Shown here: in pieces, positions 1-12,598 of the stretch
How positions within the stretch are numbered: position 1 is the first letter of the stretch
How the letters are laid out: every line of letters starts with the position of its first letter
Assembly: GCA_022410635.1 (NCBI GenBank)
Contig: JAJVDF010000299.1
Location: 718,214-782,213, forward strand
Source: Tretioscincus oriximinensis
Lineage: Eukaryota; Chordata; Lepidosauria; Squamata; Gymnophthalmidae
Length of the DNA: 64,000 nt
Reading direction: 5' to 3'
The notes under the pieces: model-generated
Seen by the model: only the letters and a program-made list of their open reading frames with translations
What the model was told of the DNA's origin: nothing
Databases searched by the model: none
Position numbers and translations under genes: made by a program

Positions 1-93
1 AAGAAGAAGAAGAAGAAGAAGAAGAAGAAGAAGAAGAAGAAGAAGAAGAAGAAGAAGAAGAAGAAGAAGAAGAAGAAGAAGAAGAAGAAGAAG
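1..93. repeat. (AAG)n microsatellite, truncated by window start
   Basis: Uninterrupted AAG/GAA triplets run from the first base into the SINE that follows; they are the expanded 3' tail of that SINE on the opposite strand. Confidence 0.95.
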
Positions 94-377
94 AACTTGG
101 TTCTTATACCCCGCTTTTCTCACATTTCNANGGGACTTAAAGTGGCTTACAAGGCTATTTTGCCTGAAGGCTGACATTCTATCTTCCCCACCAAGCTGTG
201 GTGGTTCCCATGTATCTACTTGTATCTACTACAATTCATGCTTTCGAATAGCTGGGTTGGCTAGAGCTGCGAGCTAGTGGAAGGTTCTCACCCATCCCCT
301 CGTCCCATACAGGGCTTCAAAACTCGATCTCCCAGGTGAGAGNCGAATTCCTAAGCGACTGAGCTATCTGTGCCTGC
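94..377 (-). mobile_element. tRNA-derived SINE, family A
   Basis: Near full length in reverse orientation. In the element's own direction it has a tRNA-like head with box A (TAGCTCAGTCG) and box B (GGTTTCGAAGCCC type), a body with CACCTTCCACTAGCC and GGGAACCACCATAG, then GTAAGCCGCTTTGAGTCC and AAAGCGGGGTATAAGAACC before a CTT-rich tail. Same family as the copies near 7.4, 15.6, 39.0, 40.4, 42.3 and 46.1 kb. Confidence 0.85.
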
Positions 378-1175
378 ACTGAAAAAAGTATTTAGTACTT
401 TTTTGGTTCACATTTCTGTAGACAAAGGTATGCAGAGAGGCATTTATGGGAGGGATGCACTAGAGTTGGTCAGTTTTGTTTGTTGCTCCTTAAGATTCCT
501 CTGTTTCTTTACAGCATTACTAAGCACTCATGCATTTCCTGGCATGTTGGTCTAGTTTTGTTTATGAGGAGTGGCTGTTTTCTAAAGTTTGGGATAGGGT
601 AGAAATGGTTTCCACATTTCCATGCATTTGCATATGTGAAACCCACAAATTTGTATATGTGAAATACACAACTGCATATTAATATAGAGAAGCATCTATT
701 CTGTCTGGCAGCAGCTATCTGTGGCCTGGAGTAGCTTTTATCAGTAATTTGTTGATATTCTGAACATATTCAATTANAGTAAAGGTCTTCTGCAAGGAAG
801 CTAACATGGCCCATTATCTTCAGCTTAAAAAGTGACTGAATTTTTGAATTGCAGCCAGATATCATTTCACTTTAGTCAGATACTCCATATCAGGTATTGC
901 TTTGTTCTGAAATATCCAAATTGAGTGAATTAGGTGACACCTTTTCCATGGAAAACCAACTGAGCACATAAATGTGTACTATAAGAAGTGTCCATAATTG
1001 TATATTATGATTATATAGCAGGATATAAAGGATATTGAGAATATAATTGTTAAAATAATAAGGAACCTTCTACTTCTACGATTAATTACAGTGTTGTAAT
1101 ATAGTTATTGAAAGCTCAAGATTACTTGATTATCGAAAATTCACTTTTGCTTCTAGTCTAGCAAGCTTCTAAAGA

Positions 1176-1398
1176 CTCAGTTTTTATACCCTGCTTTTCA
1201 CAACCCAAAGGAAATCAAAGTGGCTTACATAACTTTCTGTTCTTCTCTTCACAACAGATGCCTTGTGAAGTAGGTAGGGCTGAGAGAGCTCTGAAGAAAT
1301 GTGATTAGTTTAAGGTCACCCAGCCATCTTTTGTGGAGGAGTGCAGAACCGGACTGNAAGACTTCCAGCTCAGAGCCTGACATTCTATTATACTACAC
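1176..1398 (-). mobile_element. Sauria-type tRNA SINE, family B
   Basis: Reverse orientation. Shows TTTATACCCTGCTTTTCAC, CACAACAGATGCC, GTAGGTAGGGCTGAGAGAGC and AAGGTCACCCAGC blocks, and the ACACTGAGGTC-like remnant of the tRNA head. In element direction this reads GTGACCTTGGGCCA ... GCTCTCTCAGCCC ... GTTGTGAAGA, a squamate SINE pattern I recognise. Confidence 0.7.
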
Positions 1399-1779
1399 TG
1401 AGGTCACATCCCCACTTGTCTGTTTCCTCTGCTTTGCAAATGCTTAAAAAAAAAACCTGTGACTTCTGACTGTTCCCCTAGCTGAAAATGTCTCTGAAAG
1501 CCAGCTGCGCCCCATCTCAAAAGAGGAATTCCAGTGTTGCTTCCAACATTGGCAGAACTATTGGGAGAAGTGTGTGGTTATCAAAGGGGACTACTTTGAA
1601 GGTGATTAGGATAAGATTGTTGTATCTCAAAATGAGTTTTTTTTAAAAAATGAATCAAGGTCTGATACTTTTTGAACACACTTTGTATATGAAAAAGGAT
1701 TCTTGCATCTCTTTCAGCTGTTGCTGTTGTAACAAGGCAAGCCTCTCACAGTCAAAATCCACTTCAAACATTCAGTCAA

Positions 1780-2205
1780 TTGAGGAAACATCAGGAAAAG
1801 CAATCCAAGAAAAACAACTCTAGAACCAATCTTGCACAATTATGTTTGAAATCTATAGGAAAGAGAAATGGGGTTTGGTGGATTTTGCTCCAAGATATGT
1901 CAGATGAAAGTCTTCCCCAGGGACAGCCTGAGAAGCCCATAAAGACATATGTCAACTTGCGTGATCAAAGTAATCAATCTTTAGCTGGAGCAGATGTTTT
2001 TCAGCTGCACTTCGGTTGTGAAGTGCAAGCATCCCATACACAATCAGGATGTGGATTGGTATTACACAAACAGATTGGAAAAAGAACTGTCAACCACATT
2101 GTAAAACCCATTCATAAGAACATTCAATTTATTCTCGCCATTTTAGCTGAATTTAACATGTTGGGCCTTTTCACACTTGGACTGGGGAATAGTCTAAGAT
2201 ATTAG
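1780..2205 (+). other. Unrecognised 141-codon open frame, probably not coding
   Basis: One of the longer frames in AT-rich DNA here. No domain, signal peptide or membrane segment is recognised, no upstream promoter or splice structure stands out, and it sits just before a CR1 relic. Recorded because 1400-2225 otherwise holds nothing identifiable. Confidence 0.1.
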
Positions 2206-2229
2206 CAGGGAATTCGCTTTGCTAATTAA

Positions 2230-2712
2230 GAACGTAGAACATAACAACATAAGAAGAGCGCTACTGGATCAGGTCACAGCCCATCTAGTCTAGCATTCTG
2301 TGTCACACAGAAGCCCACCAGATGCACCTGGGCAGTCTGAACAGAGGAAAGCAAAATATGCTCCTGTTTATGACTCCCTGCAAATGGTATTTCAGGAGTC
2401 CTGCCTGTTGCTCCATCCCGGAGGCAACATCCAGACATCCATCCTAGTATCCATTTATACCCTTGGTGTCCATAAACCTGTCTAATCCTGTCTTGAAACT
2501 ATCCAAGCTGTTAGCTACCACTACCTCTTCAGGAAGTAAATTCCATAGGCCGATGACCCTCTGGGTGAAAAAATACTTTCCTTTGTCTGTTCTCACTTTT
2601 CTTCCCATCAGTTTCAAGGAGGGCCCTCTGGTCCTTGTGTTGAGTGGTAGAGAAAACATTTTTTCTCTATTCACCCTGTCTATGCCATGCATGATTTTGT
2701 ACACTTCAATTG
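2230..2712 (-). mobile_element. CR1 LINE 3' end, 5'-truncated
   Basis: On the - strand the translation reads YKIMHGIDRVNREKMFSLPL, then TRGPSLKL, KYFFTQRVIGLWNLLPEEVV and SFKTGLDRFM: the conserved C-terminal end of the CR1 reverse-transcriptase ORF, here largely intact in one frame. The element's 3' end, near 2240, shows the CATAA(C/G)AACATAAGAAG repeat typical of reptile CR1 tails. Confidence 0.85.
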
Positions 2713-5700
2713 CTCCACCATTCCCTAATCACTCAAAAAGCATTTGTAATTTTACATTAAACCTACCTTTCGCTGTCTACTTTTAAGTAATCCACAATCA
2801 TCCCTGCTCCTTGGAAGCATTCCTGCAGAAATTATGAATGCTGCATTCTAACTCTTCTGTGTTCTATATTGTCACATGATATGTTTTCATCCAATCATGG
2901 TGAGGTGGAACAACCCATACAGCCTTCATACTTCTTCCTTCCTGGCTAAAATTTAGAGTTCCTTTGCTTGGGAGAGAGTGAAAGGCCTGACAAGATGTGA
3001 AAAAGTTCTTGTCCAGCAACAGCGATGAGATAACTAGTCCAGATGTTTTTTTAAGTCACCGTCATGTAAAAATAGTTGCAAGATTCACAGTTCCTTATGT
3101 TCTGATGCTCCTGTTCTGTTTTTAACAGTCAAAACCATATTAAGATCCCTCCCAATTCCCATATTCTATAAAAGATCACAAAGTACTCCATTTGCCCAGA
3201 AATCCAACTTTTGATGGGTCATTGTGAGAAAGGTTTGTCTTGACTCCATGTTGAAGACAAAGCAGTGTGAATGTTCTCCATAATGAAACGCTGGGAGATG
3301 AGTGGGCCTTATATTGAAGTGCAGGTTTGCAACACTTCACATTTCAGGAAGAGATGCTCCTGGGAGTGATAAATGAATGATGCTCTTGAAAGAAGTGTTC
3401 CTGAACAAAAGAAGGATAACACACCTGATCTCTTAAGGGAAGACAAGGGGTTTTCACAGACAATGGAAGAAGAGCTCTTTTAGAAGAGATTAATATTGGG
3501 TTGCCTCCTTGCCATCCCACATATTGAAAGATTGTCTACAAAACTGCCAAAAAACAGAGTCGTTCCACAGAGAAAAATGAAAGACTTTTTGGGTAACGTT
3601 TATAGAAATATGGTGAAAAATGCTTATGCAGAACTTTGACTGGCACTCAAGGTTGGGCAGGAGAGATGGTATCTAGCTATTTTTGGAAAGAGTTTGCACA
3701 GGAAGGGAAGGTGTTTCAAGGACAGCATCTGTTCTCCTTCTTATTAAAGAGAAGCAATTGCTCTTCTGTAGTGTTTAGATTGCCCCTGTGTGTTTAGATT
3801 ATTCCTCCGTCTGTCAAATTAAACTGCTGAAATCTCCAGCAGCTTGATCCTCCATCCCTACCACAGGTTCAGACAAGAAGGAATCCCCAGGCATAAAATT
3901 GTGGCTGGCAGTTCCCTTGGCACAATTTGATAGGCTTTTAAAATCAAAAGCAGCAGCTGAAAAATCCATGTATTAACAAAGCTGTGTTGGTTTCGTTCTT
4001 GAGAAAGTTATAGGAGGACCTTGAATTTACACTTTTCACAAGTATTTATTTATACACGAATTTATATCCCGTCATTCACCATAGGTCCTAGGACAGATTA
4101 TAGAAATTAAAAACACATTAGTNAAAAAAAGAAAGATTTTTTTTNAAAAAAGAAACACACTCTCACTCTCTCCATGGAAGGACAAATGCAGAGGGAGCTA
4201 AGAATCAAAAACCCGAGTAAAGAAGTGCATTTTTATCAGGCACTGAAAGCTACAGTGTAGTTGCCTGGTGGACCTCTAAAGGGAGGGTGTTCCAGAGTGT
4301 GGGAGCCACCATAGAGAAAACTTCCTGCATGCTCCTACCCCTGTATCTCTGCAAATGGAGGAACTATCCTGGTTGTAGGCCATACCCCTGTAAGCAGCTT
4401 GGCCACTTCCTCAGACCGTAATTGTGGTCAGAAGTAATTATGGAAATACTTGAATCAACCCACTGATTGACCCAATGAAGATCATAATAAATGAATAGAT
4501 CACTAGGCAATAAAAGGAAATGCAGGCTGAACATGTTGGAAGAGATTTTAGGCACTTGGGTGCTTGTTTAAATACTATGAGATAAAAGAACCTCATTACA
4601 CAGAGAATATTTTTAAAATGCCTTACATAGCAACTGGAAATGCATATAGTAATCAAAAAGTTGAAGATTTGGTTTTGATGATATTTTGGGTTTTTATTTA
4701 GTTGGTATTTAATTATTGTATTTATGAAATGTTGTTTTCTTAGATGTGTACTGTATTTTTTTTAAAAAAAAAACAGAAATATTTGAATTTGGATTTATAT
4801 ACAGATAGTAAAGTTTCAATTACATGCACAATGAAGCTTGGGAATTCTGTGCCGGTATGACCGACAGAGTGGAATATATAACAAGGCCAACCAGAAAATT
4901 GCATGTTTAAAACCGAAATCTCACAAATTCAAAATGTGGAAACGCTTTCAGCATTAGCTCAAGCAGGCNGCATTCAGACAGATTATACAGAAATCTATTC
5001 ATTAGTCTTGTTACTTTGTCAACCCATTACTAGAATTGCCACACTTCCCTGAATGGCCTACGAAGTCCTGGAAATTTGGGGTGTGGCAACACCATCTAGG
5101 AATTCAGGATTAAATCCTGGAAGCCCATGACTTTTAAGAACTCACCTTTGTAATCCAGTACATTTTTACTAACTCTCACTCCAGATCCAGTAACCCATCG
5201 TTGCTTTTGATTCCTCAATTCTGCCCCCCCTCTCCACATTCTGGGTTTTTTTCAGAATTTATTCTAAATCTGAAAAAAAGAAACACGTTTGTAGCTGCTT
5301 CCCCACTCACCTTCAATTTTCCACTCTGTTTCATGTATTGCTGTTACATTTTCTTGTATTCCCGGCACATGATTTGTCCCATAAGTCACTGCTACACTTG
5401 CCTTGCTACAATTCCCAGCATTCTCTGTGAGATGAAACCCAGTGAACTTTTACATCTAGCCTCAAAGTTTTGTGAGATTTATCATGTTCACGTTACCCAA
5501 TGCTCTATGAAGGATGTTTAGCAGACTTTTTTTTAGGGATGTCTGCTATGAAATTGGACAAACAATGGTGACTGGAAAACCCAGGACCACAGGGTTTTTT
5601 AGTGAGAAGACTGCTGAACCTGCATGAACTCATGGGGCAAATTCAGCCTGATGAAGTGGTAAAAAATCTTAGTGGGGAGAAGTTCTGGCACATGCTCAGT

Positions 5701-7287
5701 TCTGGCACAATTTGGCTTCAGCCAACAATAATCCCCTGACTAAGAATGCATTAAAATCTAATGCCTAGAATCTCTTCATGTGAGATTCCTTGCATTCTTT
5801 TCAATAAAGAGGACACACAAGCAGAATCCAATTTAATCCAGCCCCTTTCACAAAGATGTCGAAAAATATCCACAATCAGGAGATTATGGATGGTCGCAGC
5901 TTTATTACTGATGAATGAGCAAGCATGGTGAAAACTCAGTTTTCACAGCAGGAGTGTCGTCTTACATTTATGTTCCAACAAAAAGTCTGGGTTTGTTTCT
6001 CTCTCATATTTCTGATCAGTAGGAGTTAAAATTGACAGTGATAGAACTACATCTGAACAGTTCATATGTCTCATTCAAGGACAGTCATCCAGGTTGGTTG
6101 AAACAGTTACCATCTTCCGCTTCTAACCACATGCTGTGTTTGCCAGATGAAAGCATTTCAGTCCTTTGGCAGCCATAACACTTGAATCAGCTCCTAGGCT
6201 TGAAACAGTCCTTTGGCACTTACCTGCTCGGGGTGTGTGCATTTCCCCTCTCTGGTTGGACAAGAGCTAATAAACTCTTTGGCTGGACGAACTAGTATGA
6301 TTTTCCACAGTTCTCCTTATGAACGCTGCCTTTAGTAGTCAGATTTGAAACTTTTATTCTTGGCGAGGCTATTGTGACATTTAACTTCTTCAAGGCAGGC
6401 AGGGATGGATGGAAGAGATAGAGATCTCTGCAACAAGGAAGGGCAATGGCTGTAGGGGGAAAGGGCTGGGTTTTGACTTTCTTTTTGACATGTAGATGAA
6501 GGGAAAGGAAGAAAGATGCTCATTCGCTTTTCCCAAAAAAACTAAGTGAATACAGTTGTTCCAGTTTTATATTGAAGCTTGGATACAAAGCTCTGCTTTC
6601 CTATCTTAATATGGGTAGTAGGCAGGGATGAAGAATAATAATTAATTTTGGCTCAAAATGCATTCTGTTCCTGAAAGGGGTCTATGGGCCCTGAGATCCT
6701 CATTGACACACACCCTACCTTGGCTTTCCCCAGCCTGAAATGGCAAATTTCAGCCCCCTTACACTCCTTTTTGGAACAGAGTAAGACATGGTTGTCTTGA
6801 AATAGTGGTAGTGAATGTTCTGCTCTTATCACTAGAGAAACTCAACTTATATAACCTTTTTGTCGTAATCTGAATTTAGCTAAAGAAATACATTTTTAGA
6901 TGTATATATGGGATAGGCCTGAATACGGAAGAAACAAATATATGTTATGTTAAATATATATATGTATGTTAATTGCTGCCCATGTTTTGAGATGAAGCAA
7001 TTATACAAAATGGAGACTGTAAACTGATGGTAGATGTGGTCACAGATAGAATATTTGGGTCACCTAATAGAATACAGGTTAATTGGTTGTAAAACTGGGT
7101 AAAGAACTGAGCAATCATATTAAAATTATCCTCCAAAGATAAAGGAGAATATGAAATTGATTAACAGTTGATAATGTGTCAGGATTGGTGTGTGAAAAAA
7201 TTATGTTATGGTTTTTGGTTGCATGTCATATAAAAATATTGATGTTGTTATTTATATGTTTATATATATATATTTTAAAATAGAAAA
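2713..7287. other. Intergenic DNA without recognisable gene
   Basis: AT-rich, stop-dense in all frames. A degraded interspersed repeat is likely at about 4040-4400: a TTTATATCCCGTC box, then a CTAAAGGGAGGGTGTTCCAGAG block like one I know from squamate repeats. The rest shows nothing I can name. Confidence 0.5.
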
Positions 7288-7370
7288 CATAACCCTCTGT
7301 TCTTCTCATCACAACAGACAACTTGTGAAGTAAGCAGGACTGAAGACCTTTCCGCAAGACCTTAAAGCAC

Positions 7371-7665
7371 CTCCTAGCTCAGTCACTAAGGAGACGGTCT
7401 TTCATCTGGGAGATCGGGTTGTGAAGCCCTGTGTTGGATGTGGGGATGGGTGAGCACCTTCCACTAGCCTGCAGCTTTAGCCACCTCAGCTATTTGAAAG
7501 AGATGCAAATTTGTAATCTGCATTTCAATTAGATAAATGAGTACCATTAATTTGAAGGGGAAGATAGAATAACATGTAAGCCTTTGGGTGAAAACTAACC
7601 TTGTAAGCCGTTCTGGAAAAGTGAGGGGGATAAAAATTTGATTCTCCTTCTTATTATTATTCTTC
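7371..7665 (+). mobile_element. SINE family A, old copy
   Basis: Forward copy with TAGCTCAGTCACTAAGG (box A region), GGGAGATCGGGTTGTGAAGCCC (box B region), GAGCACCTTCCACTAGCC and a diverged tail CTTGTAAGCCGTTCTGG, ending in CTTCTTATTATTATTCTTC. A family B fragment lies just upstream (about 7288-7360, - strand). Confidence 0.75.
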
Positions 7666-7679
7666 ACCTTAGTTAGGCT

Positions 7680-8440
7680 GCATTCTCCCTAGGGGAAAAA
7701 TGGGAGTGAAAGCTGTGTGGCTTTGCACTGGGTGCACGCAGTTTCCCTACAATCCACAGGGGGAGCACTTTTGTAATACGTTGTTCGCAAAGCCACATAT
7801 CTCCATAACGGAGTTCTCCGTAAACTGTGATGCAGGTGCAGTTTTTCCCAGTTCAGGCTAACCGTGCTCTGGCTACAGTTTTCCCTATTGGGGGCGCCTT
7901 TATACAAACACTGCCACACACTACTGTTTCTCCATTTTGTTCTAACAGCAGTTTTTAAAGGGTTCGGTTCTTCTTTTGTGCAAAACTAAATATCTGTATT
8001 ATTTTTTGTAATTATGGATTTGTGCAAAATTTGGGCACATTTTTTTAAAAAAAGGCAGAGCAGAGTGCCTGAAAAAGACACTCTAAAAACAGATTATGCA
8101 ACCAATGTAGCCGTTAACTCCAGAAGCCAATATGAATTTTGTGCAGATGATGAAACAGAACTGGAAATGGGAGAAAACAATGGAGGAAGTGAATTCACTT
8201 TGAGTTCTCAAAACTGCTTGTTTCACCCTGGTGAGAATGCAGCGTCACTGTGCTTTAGCTTGATGTGGATTAGNTGCAGCCACACACAACTGCATTCAGC
8301 AGCTAGACTACCATTAAAAAAACATTTTCTACTGTGCAAAACCCAAACCATTGCACATGATGTTGCAGGTAGCACTGCCTCTGAAATGCAGCACTGGAGG
8401 TACATCGTTTGGAAACTTCTTTGTAGACAGCTCTGATGCT
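7680..8440. repeat. Unnamed interspersed repeat, copy 1
   Basis: Shares ordered blocks with 56795-57240 and 57815-57960: GCTGTGTGGCTTTGCACTGG, then GTGCAGTTTTTCCCAGTTCAGGCTAA split over two lines, GCTACAGTTTTCCC, GTGCAGATGATGAAA and CTTTCACCCTG-like text. The open frame at 8014-8436 lies inside it and shows no known domain. Class unknown; no terminal repeats found. Confidence 0.55.
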
Positions 8441-8993
8441 GTCACTGCAACAGCCTTGGAGTTGTCTGAAGTCTCAGAGATGCCTCCAAAGCTGCACTCC
8501 AGAGGCCCTCTGAATCCAAGCTGTTACGTTATTTCCACATGACCCACATGGATGAATCCTACATGCAAAGAGCCAGGAGACCCCATTGTACAGCTGACAG
8601 TGTCGGATCAGAGCACAGGCACAGCAACAGACTTCAGTCTGTGCAGATTTAACGCAGATTGAATTAACCTGTACTTGTGATGGTTTTCTGAACGAACTCT
8701 GCCCATATGCCATGTCGCTGTACAAATGGCACATGAGAAAACAATTTTCCATTTAGCTTTCGTACCTTTTTCCCCCCTAGTGGGGATGCAGCCATAGTTA
8801 ACTAATAGTCACTAATCTCCTTAAACATATATAGTGAAAGTCCTTGATGCATCAGAGATGGAAGACTATTCTATACTTTGGGGGCTGCCGCTGAGAAGGT
8901 CTAGCCCAAGTTTTCACCCCTTTAACTACTGAAGTTCCCCTCCTTCTCTTAAGACATGAATAAGTTGATATGGCAGAAGGCTGGGTTGTTTAG

Positions 8994-9238
8994 ATTTATT
9001 TATTTATTTGTACTTATATCCCACCCTATACCCAAAGGTCTCAGGGCAGCCAACCATAGGATGATGCACATAGCTTTTGTTGCTTTCTTCACAACAGACA
9101 CCCTGTGAAGTATGTGGGGCTGAGAGAGTGTGACTAGCCCAAAGTCACTCAGCTGGCTGTCATGAAGGAGTGGGGAATCGAACCGGGAGACTACCAGATG
9201 CGAGTCCAACACTCTAATCACTACACCAAACTGATCCC
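8994..9238 (-). mobile_element. Sauria-type SINE, family B, well preserved
   Basis: In element direction: a tRNA-like head ending in a good box B (GGTTCGATTCC, 9174-9184 reversed), GTGACTTTGGGCTAG, GCCCCACATACTTCACAGGG, GTTGTGAAGAAAGCAAC, the CCTATGGTTGGCTGCCCTGA block and GGGTATAGGGTGGGATATAAG, then an AAATAAAT tail. Confidence 0.85.
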
Positions 9239-9239
9239 T

Positions 9240-10060
9240 AGTTTAATTTATAGATCCCTAGATCCCTAGTTTGATTTATAGGAATCCTCATGATCTCATA
9301 AANAACCACAAGAGCAAGAGCAATATGACATCTAAACTAAAGTCTTTCCAAAAACAGCTACTAATTTCAAAATAATGATTAATTTTTTTTTCCTTCAGGC
9401 AAAATTGACAAAAATTAGCTTTGGAAGTCAAACAATAAACTGACTCGTAGGATACACCGGATCACCTGTTAATGAGAAAGATGTGTTTTTCCCTTTCTTC
9501 TACTAATAAATACAGAATTAATTCCCAGTAACAATCATGAATTATGCAAGTGTAGGTATAATGAAAATATATTCCAAAATGTGTGTAAACAGAGGGAAGA
9601 TAAGAGGCCACGAACTCCAACGTGATAAAAATAGGAGTTGGAGAATGGAAAGCAGGGAAGAGAAAGCCATCAAGAGATAAGTAGATTTTCAGCCAGGACC
9701 TATCAGGGAGTAAGTCAAAACACAGCACATCACACATTTAAAAATTAAACAAAAACAGCCCACAAAACTAGACACACTAAGCGAAAAGGTGCAATAAGAT
9801 GGGGTGACAGAGAAATCACATCTGGCCTAAGAATGTATTTGCTAAGTTTCAGACAGGAAACTTAATTTGGTTTGAGAATCTATTTTTATTAGAGTGTTTA
9901 CAACAGCACTTTCTGCAGAGCAGTAAATAAAAAAAAAAATATAGCATAGCTCTTCTGGAAGTCAGTTCACTGCTGCTATATTTTGAACTGCGGATTATGT
10001 CTGGTCAGATGCAGAAAAGTTCTGTGCATTGTGCAAAACTGTCAAGAATAAAATGAAATA
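9240..10060. other. No recognisable feature
   Basis: AT-rich, no convincing open frame; a short duplication of TAGATCCCTAG at 9238-9275 is the only visible structure. Confidence 0.5.
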
Positions 10061-10065
10061 ACATG

Positions 10066-10180
10066 GGGCCCTTCTATACGGAGCCTATTCTGGGCTATAT
10101 CTCATAATGGGGCCTATCATTTGTCTACATGTTTTGCCACTGTCTACTCTGGCATGCAAATGGTAGGGCCCTATTCGTAG
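10066..10180. mobile_element. Mini-transposon family M1 (TTATTCTGGG family), diverged copy
   Basis: Contains GGAGCCTATTCTGGGCTATA, a second half with GTCTACTCTGGCATGCAAATGG, and a GGGCCC end. The same text recurs at 10.8, 23.5, 32.3, 32.9, 34.7, 37.4, 38.1, 42.1, 43.1, 48.9 and 55.9 kb. Confidence 0.55.
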
Positions 10181-10246
10181 TCATAGACAATAATAAGAGC
10201 TGTGAAGTTCTAAGAATAACAGCAGCAAATCTCTTCCCTAAAAAAT

Positions 10247-10306
10247 ATACTGCTCATGTTATGTTAAAGTGTTCCCTTAATTGTTTTGAACAGTATAGTT
10301 GCATTG
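10247..10306. mobile_element. One-armed Tc1/mariner-like mini-transposon
   Basis: TATACTGCTCA, a deletion, then TTAAAGTGTTCCCTTAATTG and TTTTGAACAGTATA: TA-flanked ends with the ACTGCTCAAAA / AAGGGAACACTT terminus of a widespread Tc1-like transposon. One terminal repeat is nearly lost. Confidence 0.6.
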
Positions 10307-10344
10307 AGGTCTGATTGAGGTTGCATTCATGGTCACAGTTCTTC

Positions 10345-10468
10345 AGAGCTCTCACAGCCCTCACAAGGTATCTGTTGTCATGAGAAGAACAGAAGGTTAT
10401 GTAAGCCGCTTTGATTCCTTTTGGGTTGAGAAAAGCTAGGTATAAAAACAGACTCTTCTTCTTCTCTG
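10345..10468 (+). mobile_element. SINE family B, 3' half
   Basis: CAGCCCTCACAAGGTATCTG, GTAAGCCGCTTTGATTCC, GGGTTGAGAAAAGCTAGGTA, then a CTTCTTCTTC tail. The tRNA head is missing (5'-truncated). Confidence 0.6.
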
Positions 10469-10784
10469 TAAACAGACCCCAAATCTCATTGGTTCAAAGG
10501 TTCCACACATTGTTCACAGAGTTCACATTTTGTTTTATGCAGTTTATGCCACAATGCTTGAATGTGTAGAAGGTTACAAAGCTGCTTGAACCAACAGGCT
10601 GGGTAACCATTGGGAAACCCAGGTTTACCAGTCTTCCTGGGAGGGAATTCTTCAGCCAAATGGAAGAGCTATCAGTATAGCAGCAAGTGTGTGTGGGCAA
10701 TTGGCTTCATAAATGTGATGGGGAAAACCATATTTACCCTTCCCCAACTACTTTCTAGGACATCAGTGGCTGCATTCACAAACA

Positions 10785-10907
10785 TGCTCTTTCCACACCA
10801 AGCCTTATTCTGGCTCTACCTTGGAATAGAGGCCAACATCCACATACAAAACCTGCAGGCTTCTAGCCTGAGATGTAGCCCAGAATAAGGCTTAATGAAG
10901 ACTCACT
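10785..10907. mobile_element. Mini-transposon M1
   Basis: Inverted ends: CCAAGCCTTATTCTGG near 10800 and CCAGAATAAGGCTTAATG near 10880. Short, no coding capacity. Confidence 0.7.
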
Positions 10908-10909
10908 GG

Positions 10910-12250
10910 TGAACCATTCTCATGCTAGCTTGCCACTCCACATTCTCAAGAACATTCTAGGCTAGAAAATGTGAATTACAAAGAGACAGAATGAGCACAT
11001 TATGGCCAGACAATACCATCCCTGGTCTGATTTTGTTGTGATAAAGATATGCTTGTTTGCAATTTTCTAAATGGCAGAGAATGGTTGCAGTCTGGTTACC
11101 AAATAATTCAGTCCACACATTTAACTTCAAGCATACTTTTGGTTTACTGAGATATAAAACAATAACAATATTTTCCAAATCCCACATCTTTCCGCCTCTT
11201 CATTCAGGGAGAGCAAATTGCCAACTGAAAAGCATGAGGGTTGGAGCAGAGTGGTGCCTGCAAAAGGGGTGGAGAGCAAACAAAATACATTTACCCAGTT
11301 CTCTCTTTCTGCTGCTCTGTGACAAGCACTTGCAAAAACACAACAGATTTGCATTTAGCCTTACTCTGCTCCAGAAACTGCGCTAAGGGACTTGCTGCCT
11401 GGAATACCCGTTCTGTGCTAACATAGGCCATGGCAGGAACGGTGCTAGCCTGGACTGGAACGGCGTCTGGATAGCAGGCTCCTTAGACCACTTTCTGAAA
11501 TTGAATGAGAGTCAGACCAAGTGCAGCAATCCAGGCCTCTGAAGTATTTTGGAGTTGCTTTTTTATTTCCATTGTGTGTGAAAGCTGGCTCATAAACAAG
11601 CAACCGAACTGCTCCCAAGAAGACCATTGGGCTTCCTGACTTAGGGGACACTGATTGTAGCATTTATTTACTTGTTTTTAAGCAAACAAAAAAAATTGGC
11701 CCCAGATAAGCTTCAGAGAGATTTTTTAGAAGTATTTGTTGGTCTTTTACTGAGGCCTGATCCGCACTTGGCTTTATTTTCTTCTAGAAAGTAGTATAAG
11801 GTGTCTGCTACCCAAATGCCATTATGGACTAATTCAGGTTATACGATGACTAGCCTGGAATGGAATCTGGATAGCAAGCCACCATCTGAAACTATCTGAA
11901 ACAAGTCAAAGTCCAAATCAGGCCAAAGTCAGAATAATATGTACTTTTAATCTATCTTTTATCCTGAAGAATTGGACTAAATTTCAGCTCTTCAAGACTG
12001 AAGTTGGATTAAAATGATGTATTGAAACAGCTACAGTATGTTACCTAAAATTCCATCTCAAAAGAAGTTAATTTTGTAAAAATAAAATTAGGACCCTTCA
12101 TTAACTTTCCATGCAAATAAAATAACACACCATTAGCAATATTGTGTCTCATGTAGCCTCAAAATGAAGATATGTCATGCTGAGGGAGGGATATAACTAT
12201 TATTTTTCCTATAGTCGCCCAGAAAAGGACCGAGCATCATTTTAGACATT
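10910..12250. other. Intergenic DNA, no gene seen
   Basis: Only short chance frames. GCCTGGACTGGAACGGCGTC (near 11450) and GCCTGGAATGGAATCTGGAT (near 11852) are a weak local repeat with the following ATAGCA block. Confidence 0.45.
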
Positions 12251-12251
12251 T

Positions 12252-12478
12252 GGTTTTGGTCACACCTAAGTTTTAACCCAGCTTCAATTCAGAGTGAGAA
12301 TACATCATTAGGGTGCCAAGCTGATTTCTTCAGACTTTCTTTAACAGAAAACCNACCTTTGGNTTAAATAATGTGGAAAGAAAATTGCTATTCCTTTTGC
12401 TGCTGTGTTTTTTTTTTTCATTGTGAAAGTGGACAGAAGCTGGATTAAAACCTACCTCTGACAAGGGCACTTTTATGC
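12252..12478. mobile_element. Mini-transposon family M2 (TGGTCACAC family)
   Basis: Starts TTTTGGTCACACCTAAGTTT and ends GCTGGATTAAAACCTACCTC with a GACAAGGGC-like terminus; the middle has CCTTTTGCTGCTGTGTTTTT. The same pattern, with GTGTGACCAGGGCC at the far end, recurs at about 13.6, 25.6, 34.6, 35.0, 37.3, 39.0 and 58.4 kb. Confidence 0.6.
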
Positions 12479-12546
12479 AACAGTGTTTTTATGTGTGTGT
12501 TCTATACTTTTTTTCTTTTCATTAAAATCTGCCTTAAAACTTAATG

Positions 12547-12598
12547 ATAGATGGATAGATGGATGGATCGGTGGATCGATGGATAGATGGATGGATAA
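12547..12598. repeat. (GATA/TGGA)n microsatellite
   Basis: Imperfect GATAGATGGATGGATCGG-type tetranucleotides, about 50 bases. Confidence 0.9.

Noticed and set aside
94..377. Functional tRNA gene from the box A/box B head
   Set aside because: The tRNA-like head is fused to a SINE body, repeated many times in the window, and does not fold into a full cloverleaf.
2463..2786. 107-codon + strand ORF over the CR1 copy
   Set aside because: Antisense shadow of the CR1 C-terminal coding sequence.
8014..8436. 140-codon ORF
   Set aside because: Located in the unnamed interspersed repeat shared with 56.8 kb; no domain, contains an ambiguous base.
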